Of a DNA stretch of 64,000 nucleotides, positions 48,583 to 56,307 are shown piece by piece. The position numbers and the translations under genes are program-made. The DNA comes from Nocardioides marinus (GTDB taxonomy: Bacteria > Actinomycetota > Actinomycetes > Propionibacteriales > Nocardioidaceae). The stretch covers positions 558,001 through 622,000 of the forward strand of contig NZ_JACBZI010000001.1 of assembly GCF_013408145.1 (NCBI RefSeq), written 5' to 3'. Within the stretch, counting starts at the first letter, position 1. Every line of letters begins with the position of its first letter. The notes below the pieces were generated by a model, which was not told the origin of the DNA, searched no databases, and was given only the letters and a program-made list of their open reading frames with translations.

Positions 48583-48588
48583 TAGGGT
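48583..48588 (+). promoter_or_regulatory. Putative -10 of the tRNA gene
   Basis: TAGGGT 31 bases before the tRNA 5' end, giving a short leader that the 5' maturation nuclease would remove. No clear -35. Confidence 0.45.
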
Positions 48589-48618
48589 TGGCGTCGTCCG
48601 CTGCCCGTCAGGGGACGT

Positions 48619-48700
48619 TCCCCGGTTGGTCTGCCGGCAGGGCCCGCCTGACTTTGAATCAGGACTAGCGACGTAGGTTCGACTCCTACCCGGGGAGCCA
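48619..48700 (+). tRNA. tRNA-Gln (anticodon TTG), unusual variable loop
   Basis: Cloverleaf: acceptor TCCCCGG/CCGGGGA, D stem GGTC/GGCC, anticodon stem CCTGA/TCAGG with loop CTTTGAA (anticodon TTG at 48654-48656), T stem GTAGG/CCTAC with loop TTCGACT, then discriminator G and an encoded CCA. U1-A72 and G73 are tRNA-Gln marks used by the GluRS/amidotransferase route. Odd points: the variable loop is 9 bases (ACTAGCGAC), two bases instead of one precede the anticodon stem, and the D loop holds a CTGCCGGCAG palindrome. Placing it a few kb before glmU agrees with actinobacterial gene order. Confidence 0.8.
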
Positions 48701-48750
48701 TCGGTCCGTACGACGGTGACGGACCGGGCCACGGGGTGCAGGATCACCCC

Positions 48751-49644
48751 ATGCCGGGTCGCCGTCCCTCGAGGTGCCGCGCCGTGCTGCCCGTGGCAGC
48801 CATGGGGCTGGCGCTCCTGCTCCCCGGCTGCGCCGGGCCGACCGTGGACCCGGTTGCGCCGACCGCGCCGTCGGCGACGGCCGCCCCGGCGGACCTGGTG
48901 GCCTCGATCGACCAGTCCCGCATCCACCGCGTGGGCCGTACCGTCGACGTCCACCTCGAGGCGGCCGCCACCGAGGGGGTGCGGGTGACCCGGGTGGAGA
49001 TCGTGTCCTCCCGGGTCGAGGGCGCCGTGTGGACCGGCGAGGAGGACCTCGACCCGGTGGCGCAGCTGACGCTGGAGCTGCCACCCGGGGGCTGCGGCGG
49101 TGACCCGGGCTTCGAGCTCGCGCTGACCTACACCGTGGCGGGAGGGCCGGCGTGGGTCTCCACCGTCCCGGCCACCGACCTGTACGGCGCCGTCGGCCGT
49201 CTCCTGGACCGCGACTGTGCCGCGTCGGTGCTCGCCGAGGCCGCCACGCTCGTCACCGGCGAGCTGAGGGTCGTCGGAGGTGAGGGGCCGGACTCCGTGC
49301 TCGAGCTCCCCGTCACGCTCACCCCCACCGGCCGGCGCGACGACGTCGTCGTGAGGGGCTTCGAGGACACCGTGCTCCTCGCGCAGGCCGACGGGTCGGC
49401 GTCGGCCGCGGACGGTCGCACCCGGGTCCGGCTCGGCCGGGGCCGGGGACCGGTCACCCTGGTGCTGCGCGTGGTACCGGCCCGGTGCGACCCGCACGTG
49501 CTGGCCGAGGACAAGGTCGGCACGCTGTTCCCGATCGTGGTCGAGGCGCCCGGGATCGCCGCGGACGTGCGCCCGTACCTCCCGCTGTCCGATGCCGACC
49601 GGGCGGCACTGCGGCGGTTCGTCCCCCGCTACTGCGAGTGGTGA
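48751..49644 (+). CDS. Secreted lipoprotein of unknown function
   Basis: 297-residue lipoprotein, not recognised. Signal peptide VLPVAAMGLALLLPGC with the lipobox Cys near residue 28. The mature part is beta-rich with Ig-like strands (VDVHLEAAATEGVRVTRVEI, ADGRTRVRLGRGRGPVTLVL) and four cysteines that probably pair (GGCGGDPG, LDRDCAAS, PARCDPHV, PRYCEW). The ATG at 48751 has CAGGAT six bases upstream. It follows the tRNA by 50 bases on the same strand and converges on the third zincin gene. Confidence 0.75.
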   Translation: MPGRRPSRCRAVLPVAAMGLALLLPGCAGPTVDPVAPTAPSATAAPADLVASIDQSRIHRVGRTVDVHLEAAATEGVRVTRVEIVSSRVEGAVWTGEEDLDPVAQLTLELPPGGCGGDPGFELALTYTVAGGPAWVSTVPATDLYGAVGRLLDRDCAASVLAEAATLVTGELRVVGGEGPDSVLELPVTLTPTGRRDDVVVRGFEDTVLLAQADGSASAADGRTRVRLGRGRGPVTLVLRVVPARCDPHVLAEDKVGTLFPIVVEAPGIAADVRPYLPLSDADRAALRRFVPRYCEW

Positions 49645-49674
49645 ACCGCCGCCGCACCGATCCCGGTCGTCTGG

Positions 49675-50400
49675 TCAGCGGGCGTAGCGCGCGGTGTAGC
49701 CGCCGACCACGGCAGCCTCGAGCGTGGAGAACCGCAGCGCGGCCAAGCCGACGTCGGGGCTCATCAGGCTCAGCACGTTGGGACGACTCGCCAGCAGGCC
49801 CTCGGGGCTCGCGTACTGGTGGTGCGCCCCCAGCAGGTGGCCGATCTCGTGCCCCATCGTCGAGCCGGTGATCTCGTTGGCCTCGTCGTCGGAGACCTCA
49901 CCGACCGCGAACGCCCGGTCGTCGTACCGCACGCCGCCGATGCAGTCGGCCAGCCCGGCCAGGGCGCTGCTGTAGGCGCCTCCGGTGACGTCCTCGGAGG
50001 TGAGGACGTAGACGACCTCGATGCCGTCGGGCCGGACGCCGCCGTAGTGCGCCTTGGCCTGCTCGATGAGGCTCTCGGCCTGGCTCCCGGTGAACGACAC
50101 CGTCTCGTAGGAGGGTCGCACGGTGATCCCGATCGGCTCGTAGGCCTTGCGCATGGAGGTCACGGCGGCCGCCGCGGTCTCCTGGGTCGCCCCGTCGAGC
50201 AGGATCCGCACGTCGAGGTCGACGGGGTCGTTGGTCAGCTGCAGGTGCCCGGGCACGAGGGCCAGGCAGCTGCCGAGCGAGTCGTCCAGCAGGGTCGCCC
50301 CCGGGACGTCGATCGGCTCAGCGGTGGCGGTGGGGGCGGCGGCGGTGGCGAGGCCGGCGGTGACGAGCACGGCGGCGCAGGCAGCGAGACGAGTCCTCAT
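49675..50400 (-). CDS. Secreted metzincin-like zinc protease
   Basis: 241-residue exported protein. Signal peptide RLAACAAVLVTAGLATAAAP, cleavage near TATAEP. Zinc motif HEIGHLLGAHH around residue 183 is a canonical metzincin HExxHxxGxxH, followed by a Met-turn-like VLSLMSPDV. The protein ends soon after, so it is a minimal catalytic domain. Two cysteines (GSCLAL and ADCIGG) may form one disulfide. It differs in sequence from the zincins at 44.3-47.4 kb. Secreted peptidase is a safe call; substrate unknown. It converges with the lipoprotein gene. Confidence 0.85.
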   Translation of the reverse strand: MRTRLAACAAVLVTAGLATAAAPTATAEPIDVPGATLLDDSLGSCLALVPGHLQLTNDPVDLDVRILLDGATQETAAAAVTSMRKAYEPIGITVRPSYETVSFTGSQAESLIEQAKAHYGGVRPDGIEVVYVLTSEDVTGGAYSSALAGLADCIGGVRYDDRAFAVGEVSDDEANEITGSTMGHEIGHLLGAHHQYASPEGLLASRPNVLSLMSPDVGLAALRFSTLEAAVVGGYTARYAR

Positions 50401-50464
50401 GCCGCGACAACGACGACGTGCCCCCGGGGGTACGCCCGGTTTCCGGGCGTCTCGCACCCTGGGA

Positions 50465-51226
50465 TCAGCGGCGCTTCTTGGCCGCCTTGGCCTCGGCGCG
50501 CAGCCGCCGCTCCTCCTTGTACGCCGCCGCGGCCTCCTCGATCGTGGGGGCCGACCCGCCGTACTGCTGGGGGAGCCACCAGGCGCCGGCGGGGCGCTCG
50601 GACTCGGGCGCGGCGAGGATGCAGCGCTCGAGCATCTGCTCCATCCGGGTCTTCAGCTCGGCCGTCTCCGCGGCCGGGTCCTCCCCGGTCGGGCGCATGG
50701 GCTCGCCCACCTCGATGTCGATGCGGTGATGGCGGGACAGGTCGATCTTGCGGCCCTTGGCGAGGATCCGCTGGGTGCCCCAGACGACGATCGGGATCAG
50801 CGGCACGTCGGCCTCGGCGGCGATGCGCACCGCGCCGGACTTCAGCTCCTTGATGAGGAAGCTCTGGGAGATGGTGGCCTCGGGGAAGATCCCGACGATC
50901 TCACCCCCGCGCAGCGCGTCCACCGCGGTGCGCATCGAGGCGGCGCCGGCCTCGCGGTCGACCTCGAGGTGCCCGAAGGAGCGCATGAAGGGGCCGCCGA
51001 CGGGGACGTCGAAGATCTCCTTCTTCGCCATGAAGCGCGTGTAGCGACCCCGCTGCGCCGCGGGGTAACCGCCCATCAGGTAGTCGACGTACGACACGTG
51101 GTTGACCGCGACCAGGGCCCCGCCCGAGGTCGGGATGTGCTCGGTCCCGCTCATGTGGATGTCCATGGCAGAGAGGCGGAACCAGGTCTTGGCAGCCGCG
51201 ACGATGACGGGGTAGGTGAGATCCAC
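50465..51226 (-). CDS. 1-acylglycerol-3-phosphate acyltransferase (PlsC family)
   Basis: 253-residue acyltransferase of the PlsC/AGPAT family, membrane-associated phospholipid synthesis. Motif I NHVSYVDYL (His-x4-Asp, residues near 42), motif II with RFMAKKEIFDVPVGGPFMRS, motif III GIFPEATIS with the conserved Glu, motif IV VPLIPIVVWGT. The C-terminus has a coiled, Lys/Arg/Glu-rich tail (YKEERRLRAEAKAAKKRR) unusual in length. Which acyl acceptor it uses cannot be told. It is followed on the same strand by the metzincin gene with a 64-base gap. Confidence 0.88.
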   Translation of the reverse strand: MDLTYPVIVAAAKTWFRLSAMDIHMSGTEHIPTSGGALVAVNHVSYVDYLMGGYPAAQRGRYTRFMAKKEIFDVPVGGPFMRSFGHLEVDREAGAASMRTAVDALRGGEIVGIFPEATISQSFLIKELKSGAVRIAAEADVPLIPIVVWGTQRILAKGRKIDLSRHHRIDIEVGEPMRPTGEDPAAETAELKTRMEQMLERCILAAPESERPAGAWWLPQQYGGSAPTIEEAAAAYKEERRLRAEAKAAKKRR

Positions 51227-51274
51227 CGGCTCACCTCACCACCTCGGGGGCGCGCGGTCCAGCGGACGGGCCGG

Positions 51275-51664
51275 TCAGCCGCCGAGGATCACGGCGTGCG
51301 TGCCGGTGGCACGGGCGATGACCCGGCCGCCCTGGGTGATCTCGCCCTGCGTGGTGCAGATGCGCCGCCCGAGGCTGGTGCAGGTGGCGGTGGCCTGCAG
51401 GGGTTCGCCGGCCGTGCCGGCGCGGAGGAACTGCGTGGTCAAGGTGACGTGGGGTGCCACCATGCCCTCGGGTCCGGCGCCGTGGACGGCCCAGCCCGTC
51501 GCGCTGTCCAGCAGGGCGCTGAGGTAGCCCCCGTGCAGGATGCCGCCGCCGTTGAGGTGCTCGGGCTGCGGGTCCGCCTCGACGACCGCCCCCTCGGCGT
51601 CGGCGCGCAGCACCCGGAAGCCGAGGTGCGCCGAGAACGGTCCGGGGTCTCCGACTGGGGTCAT
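51275..51664 (-). CDS. PaaI-type hotdog thioesterase
   Basis: 129-residue hotdog-fold acyl-CoA thioesterase. HLNGGGILHGGYLSALLDSA holds the characteristic HGG loop with the helix that binds CoA; APHVTLTTQFLRAG and GRVIARATGTHAVI are the central strands. Members hydrolyse aryl- or acyl-CoA to free CoA. TACGGT six bases before the ATG (minus strand) indicates leaderless transcription. It diverges from the SDR gene (starts 63 bases apart) and may share its pathway. Confidence 0.85.
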   Translation of the reverse strand: MTPVGDPGPFSAHLGFRVLRADAEGAVVEADPQPEHLNGGGILHGGYLSALLDSATGWAVHGAGPEGMVAPHVTLTTQFLRAGTAGEPLQATATCTSLGRRICTTQGEITQGGRVIARATGTHAVILGG

Positions 51665-51727
51665 GGCGCCACCGTAGGGCCTGGCGCTCCGGCCCACGGC
51701 GGCCGTCCCTGCCGCTAGGTTCACGCC

Positions 51728-52492
51728 ATGGTGCAGGACTTCAGCGGCAGGGTCGCGATCGTGACGGGGGCGTCGAGCGGGCTGGGTGCGGCGACGGTAC
51801 GCCGACTCGCCGCGGGTGGTGCCCGGGTGTGGGCGGCCGCGCGCAGCCAGGACCTGCTGGCCGAGCTGGCCGACGGGTGCGCCGACCTCCCGGGCGAGGT
51901 GCGGGCCGGCCACCTCGACCAGACCGACCCCGCGTCCTGCCGGGCGATGGTGGCCGAGGCCGTGGAGGCCTACGGCCGCCTCGACGTGCTGGTCAACAAC
52001 GCGGGGCGCCACGACTTCCGGCGTACGACGGAGGTGACCGAGCAGGAGTGGGAGCACGACCTCGCGCTCAACCTCAGCGGCCCGTTCTACTGCGCCCAGG
52101 CGGCGATCCCGCACCTGCTCGAGGCCCCGGACGGGGGCGGCACGATCGTCAACGTCGCCTCGGTGGCGGGCGTGATGGGGGAGGCCTACTCGGCGGCGTA
52201 CACCGCCGCCAAGCACGGGGTCGTCGGCCTCACCAGGGCGCTGGCGGTGGAGTACCTCAAGCACCCGCTGCGCGTGAACTGCGTGTGCCCCGGCGGGATG
52301 GACACCCCGCAGGTGCAGACCATCGGGGTGCCCGAGGACGCCGACTGGGACCTCATCATGCGCGTCGCCGCCACCCGGGGGCTGATGGACGCGGACAGCG
52401 TCGCGGCCACGATCTGCTTCCTCGCATCGACCGACGCCGCCTCGGTCAACGGCAGCATCCAGGTCGTCGACGCCGGCCGCACCGCCGGCTGA
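51728..52492 (+). CDS. Short-chain dehydrogenase/reductase (FabG-like)
   Basis: 254-residue classical SDR: TGASSGLGAATVRRLA cofactor loop, VNNAGRHDF, catalytic Ser in VNVASVAGV, and YTAAKHGVVG (Tyr-x3-Lys), with CPGGMDTPQ afterwards. NAD(P)-dependent; substrate not evident. TAGGTT is six bases before the ATG (leaderless). Divergent partner is the thioesterase, converging partner the next gene; a GCCGGC/GCCGGC hairpin (52472-52489) just before the stop codon may help terminate it. Confidence 0.88.
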   Translation: MVQDFSGRVAIVTGASSGLGAATVRRLAAGGARVWAAARSQDLLAELADGCADLPGEVRAGHLDQTDPASCRAMVAEAVEAYGRLDVLVNNAGRHDFRRTTEVTEQEWEHDLALNLSGPFYCAQAAIPHLLEAPDGGGTIVNVASVAGVMGEAYSAAYTAAKHGVVGLTRALAVEYLKHPLRVNCVCPGGMDTPQVQTIGVPEDADWDLIMRVAATRGLMDADSVAATICFLASTDAASVNGSIQVVDAGRTAG

Positions 52493-52493
52493 G

Positions 52494-53513
52494 CTACTCC
52501 AGGTCCGCGAGGACCGCCGCGACCTCCGGCGACTCCCAGAACGGCGCGAGCCGCGCACGCACCAGCTCCTCCAGCTCCCCGGCCTGCCGGGCGGCGGCCA
52601 CGGCCCGGGAGACCAGCGGCGTGACGTGCCGGGTGATCGACTCGGCGTCGACCCCGAGGTCGGCCACCAGCTCGCTGACCGGGTGCTCGGCGTACGTCGC
52701 GACGAAGCCCTCGGCCACCGCCCGCACCAGCGCCAGCACCGGCTCGGAGGGCGCGGCGTCGATCACGACGTCCTGCACCAGCCCGGCCAGGTGCTGGGCC
52801 TGCTCGAGGCTCATCGCACCCTGCAGCCCGGCCATCGGCTGGTCGGCGTAGAGCCCGTAGACCTCCAGCACCGCCGCGCGGGTGCCGGGGTCGCGCAGGG
52901 TGTCGACGACGATCGCGTTGAGCCGGCGGACGGCGAAGCCCGCGCCCTGACCGGCGGCGGCGCCGACGAGCGCGTCGACCTGGGTCGCGCCGATGACCCT
53001 GCCGGCGGCCCCCGCGCCGAAGGAGACCAGGGAGCCGAGTCCGGGCACCTTCTCGGCCATCGCGCGGTTGGTCTGCACGACCTCCGAGACCACCCGGGCC
53101 ATGAACCGGCCGGCCATCGCGGCGACCGCGGGGCTGCGGGTGAGGTCGTCGAGCGCGGCCCTGAGGGTGTCGGTGCCGGCGAGGGCGGCGTCGGTCAGCG
53201 CCTCGACGTGCTCGCGGGAGACCACGTCCCCGAGCGTGTGCTGCTCGTCCCCGGGGGGCCCGGCGTGCAGCACCTCGGCCAGCACGGCCGTGAACGTGCT
53301 GGCCGCCGTGCTGGGCGGCACGCGCGTCAGGACGTCGGCGATGAGCGCCGCGACGTCGTCGGCGTCGACGAGCGCCCCGACCGTGAGCCGCTCCCCGACG
53401 GTGAGCAGCGAGGTCACCTCCTCGGCCACCAGCGAGGGCAGGTCGTCCTCCAGGCGGGCCAGCACCCAGGCCACCTGCGCGTCGAGGAGCCGGGCGGCTG
53501 TCGGTGAGGTCAC
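52494..53513 (-). CDS. Large helical hypothetical protein
   Basis: 339-residue protein, not recognised. It is almost all amphipathic helix, Ala/Val/Leu/Glu-rich, without cysteines, signal peptide or clear membrane helices; GLGSLVSFGAGAAGRVIGAT is the only glycine-rich, mildly hydrophobic stretch. It may be a scaffold or membrane-associated helical bundle. GTG 53513 has TAGCCT six bases upstream on the minus strand, supporting this start. It converges with the SDR gene and is divergent from glmU. Confidence 0.75.
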   Translation of the reverse strand: MTSPTAARLLDAQVAWVLARLEDDLPSLVAEEVTSLLTVGERLTVGALVDADDVAALIADVLTRVPPSTAASTFTAVLAEVLHAGPPGDEQHTLGDVVSREHVEALTDAALAGTDTLRAALDDLTRSPAVAAMAGRFMARVVSEVVQTNRAMAEKVPGLGSLVSFGAGAAGRVIGATQVDALVGAAAGQGAGFAVRRLNAIVVDTLRDPGTRAAVLEVYGLYADQPMAGLQGAMSLEQAQHLAGLVQDVVIDAAPSEPVLALVRAVAEGFVATYAEHPVSELVADLGVDAESITRHVTPLVSRAVAAARQAGELEELVRARLAPFWESPEVAAVLADLE

Positions 53514-53626
53514 CTCCGCAGGCTATCTGCGCCGGTACGGGGAGCGGTCGGGGCTGGCGGGTTCGCTCGGGACCTCTATTGTGTGGCGGTCAGCCGGGAG
53601 ATCCGGACGGACGTCGAGGGAGACCT

Positions 53627-55144
53627 GTGGCCGAGCCCGTGCTCAACGACCTGACCGTCGTCGTCCTCGCCGCCGGCGGGGGCACGCGGATGCGGTCGAA
53701 GACCCCCAAGGTGCTGCACGAGATCGGCGGGCGCAGCCTGGTCGGGCACGTGCTCGCCGCGGTGCGCGAGACCAGTCCGCGCGCCGTCGTGACCGTCGTC
53801 GGCCACCAGCGCGAGCTCGTCGGGCCGCACGTGACCGGCCTGATGCCCGAGTCGCTGCTGGCGGTCCAGGAGGAGCAGAAGGGCACCGGCCACGCGGTGC
53901 GCGTCGCGGTCGAGGCCGCGGGCACCACCACCGGCACGGTCCTCGTGGCGTACGGCGACACCCCCCTGCTGACGGGGCAGAGCCTGCGCGACTTCGTGGC
54001 CGAGCACGAGGCCGCGCAGCGTGCGGTCAGCCTGCTGTCGGGCGACGTGGCCGACCCGACCGGCTACGGCCGCGTCGTGCGCGACGCCGACGGCGAGGTG
54101 CTCGCGATCGTCGAGCACAAGGACGCCAGCCGCGCGCAGCTGGAGATCACCGAGATCAACTCCGGGATCATGGCCTTCGAGGCGGGCTTCCTGGTCGAGG
54201 CGCTGCCGCGGCTGGGCAACGACAACGCCAAGGGCGAGTACTACCTCACCGACCTGGTCGGCCTGGCCCGCGAGGGCGGGATGATGGTCGGCGCGCACCT
54301 GCTCGAGGACGTCGTCCAGACCGAGGGCGCCAACGACCGGGCCCAGCTCGCCGGCCTGGGCCGGCTGCTCAACGACCGGGTCGTCGAGCGCTGGATGCGC
54401 GAGGGCGTCACGGTCGTCGACCCCGCCACCACCTGGATCGACGTGGGGGTCGAGCTCGACCGCGACGTCACGATCCTCCCGGGCACCCAGCTGCTCGGCT
54501 CCACGTCGGTGGGGGAGGACAGCGTGGTCGGCCCCGACTCCACGCTGCGCGACTGCCGGGTCGGCCGCGGTGCGACCCTGACCCGGGTGCACGGCGAGTC
54601 CGCCGAGATCGGCGACGGCGCCACGGTCGGCCCCTACTCCTACCTGCGGCCCGGCACGCGGCTCGGCGCCGCGGGCAAGATCGGCGGCTTCGTCGAGACC
54701 AAGAACGCCGTCATCGGCGACGGGGCCAAGGTGCCGCACCTGTCCTACATCGGCGACGCCGAGATCGGCGAGGGCACCAACATCGGCGCCGGCACGATCA
54801 CCGCCAACTACGACGGGGTGGCCAAGCACCGCACCGTCGTGGGCCGCCACGCCCGCACCGGCTCCCACAACACCTTCATCGCCCCCGTCACCATCGGCGA
54901 CGGGGCCAGCACCGGCGGCGGCACGGTCGTGCGCGGCGAGGTCCCGCCCGGGGCGCTGGCCGTCAGCGCCGGTCGCATGCGGGTCATCGAGGGCTGGGCC
55001 GAGGACCGGCGGGCCGGCACCGCCCAGGCCGAGGCCGCTGCCGCGGCCCGGTCCGCGACCGGCCCGGCGACCACTGCACGAACCTCCGGTGACGGCGACG
55101 TGACCGATCCCTCGTCCCAGCCACCGGCCCGGGACTTGGGCTGA
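53627..55144 (+). CDS. glmU: Bifunctional GlmU (GlcNAc-1-P uridyltransferase/acetyltransferase)
   Basis: GlmU, 505 residues, makes UDP-N-acetylglucosamine for cell wall synthesis: acetylates glucosamine-1-phosphate, then adds UMP. N-terminal pyrophosphorylase with VVVLAAGGGTRMRSKTPKVL (residues 9-28), AYGDTPLL, and NSGIMAFEAGF; C-terminal left-handed beta-helix with hexapeptide repeats (about 260-455) including YLRPGTRLGAAGKIGGFVE and the acetyl-CoA site. The GTG at 53627 follows GAGGGAGA three bases upstream; the extra upstream frame is not coding-like. The tail after residue 460 is Ala/Thr-rich and disordered. Head of the conserved glmU-prs-rplY-pth order. Confidence 0.96.
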   Translation: MAEPVLNDLTVVVLAAGGGTRMRSKTPKVLHEIGGRSLVGHVLAAVRETSPRAVVTVVGHQRELVGPHVTGLMPESLLAVQEEQKGTGHAVRVAVEAAGTTTGTVLVAYGDTPLLTGQSLRDFVAEHEAAQRAVSLLSGDVADPTGYGRVVRDADGEVLAIVEHKDASRAQLEITEINSGIMAFEAGFLVEALPRLGNDNAKGEYYLTDLVGLAREGGMMVGAHLLEDVVQTEGANDRAQLAGLGRLLNDRVVERWMREGVTVVDPATTWIDVGVELDRDVTILPGTQLLGSTSVGEDSVVGPDSTLRDCRVGRGATLTRVHGESAEIGDGATVGPYSYLRPGTRLGAAGKIGGFVETKNAVIGDGAKVPHLSYIGDAEIGEGTNIGAGTITANYDGVAKHRTVVGRHARTGSHNTFIAPVTIGDGASTGGGTVVRGEVPPGALAVSAGRMRVIEGWAEDRRAGTAQAEAAAAARSATGPATTARTSGDGDVTDPSSQPPARDLG

Positions 55145-55207
55145 GCGATCCCCCCGGGCAGAATCCTGTCCGCCCACCCCACCTCCGTCCTGCAGGAGCG
55201 GCGCCAC

Positions 55208-56188
55208 GTGACCGGATACAAGAAGACCACCGAGAAGAACCTGATGGTCTTCAGCGGCCGGGCCCATCCAGCGCTGGCCGAGGAGGTGGCCGGCATCCTC
55301 GGCACCGACCTGGTGCCGACCTCGGCGTACGAGTTCGCCAACTCCGAGATCTACGTCCGCTACGAGGAGTCGGTCCGCGGGTGCGACGCCTTCGTGATCC
55401 AGAGCCACACGGCTCCGATCAACGAGTGGATCATGGAGCACCTGATCATGGTCGACGCGCTCAAGCGCGCCAGCGCCAAGCGGATCACCGTGGTCATGCC
55501 GTTCTACGGCTACGCCCGGCAGGACAAGAAGCACCGCGGCCGTGAGCCGATCTCGGCCCGGCTGATGGCCGACCTGTTCAAGACCGCGGGTGCCGACCGG
55601 CTGATCGCCATCGACCTGCACGCCGACCAGATCCAGGGCTACTTCGACGGTCCCGTCGACCACCTGATGGCGCTGCCGATCCTCACCGACTACGTCAAGG
55701 AGAAGTACGGCCACCAGCAGCTGTGCGTCGTCTCTCCCGACGCCGGGCGGATCAAGGTCGCCGAGCGCTGGTCGGCCAAGCTCGGTGGCGTCCCGCTGGC
55801 CTTCATCCACAAGACCCGCCGCACCGACCGGCCCAACGAGACCGTCGCCAACCGCGTCGTCGGTGAGGTCGCCGGCAAGATCTGCGTGCTGACCGACGAC
55901 ATGATCGACACCGGCGGCACGATCGTGAAGGCCGCCGAGGCCCTGATGGAGGACGGCGCCGCCGGCGTGATCATCGCCGCGACCCACGCGATCCTCTCCG
56001 ACCCCGCGGTCGACCGCCTCAAGAACTGCTCGGCCGTCGAGGTCATCGTGACCAACACCCTCCCGATCGCCGAGGACCGGCTCTTCGACAAGCTGACGAT
56101 CCTCTCGATCGCCCCGCTGGTGGCCCGCGCCATCCGCGAGGTCTTCGAGGACGGCTCGGTCACCTCGATGTTCGACGGGCACGCCTGA
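55208..56188 (+). CDS. prs: Ribose-phosphate pyrophosphokinase
   Basis: PRPP synthetase, 326 residues, makes 5-phosphoribosyl-1-diphosphate from ribose-5-phosphate and ATP for nucleotide, His, Trp and NAD synthesis. FSGRAHPALAEEVAGILG at the start, catalytic flexible loop YGYARQDKKHRGREPISARL, signature AIDLHADQIQGYFDGPVDHL, and the PRPP loop LTDDMIDTGGTIV near residue 230. The 63-base gap to glmU suggests an operon. GTG start with CAGGAG upstream. A 24-bp palindrome downstream terminates it against pepN. Confidence 0.97.
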   Translation: MTGYKKTTEKNLMVFSGRAHPALAEEVAGILGTDLVPTSAYEFANSEIYVRYEESVRGCDAFVIQSHTAPINEWIMEHLIMVDALKRASAKRITVVMPFYGYARQDKKHRGREPISARLMADLFKTAGADRLIAIDLHADQIQGYFDGPVDHLMALPILTDYVKEKYGHQQLCVVSPDAGRIKVAERWSAKLGGVPLAFIHKTRRTDRPNETVANRVVGEVAGKICVLTDDMIDTGGTIVKAAEALMEDGAAGVIIAATHAILSDPAVDRLKNCSAVEVIVTNTLPIAEDRLFDKLTILSIAPLVARAIREVFEDGSVTSMFDGHA

Positions 56189-56275
56189 GGGTCGCCCTGC
56201 ACGCCCGCGGGTCCACCGCGGACTGGTCGACCGAAACTGCCGCTCGTCTCACGGAGTTCCGGTAGGCAAGCGCCT

Positions 56276-56299
56276 GTTTCACCACCCGGGTGGTGAAAC
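56276..56299. terminator. Perfect 24-bp palindrome between prs and pepN
   Basis: GTTTCACCACCC and its exact complement, without a loop, between two converging genes. It can end both transcripts, and a full palindrome of this kind could also bind a protein. Direct repeats GAAACTGCCGC lie at 56233 and 56294. Confidence 0.6.
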
Positions 56300-56307
56300 T
56301 GCCGCCC

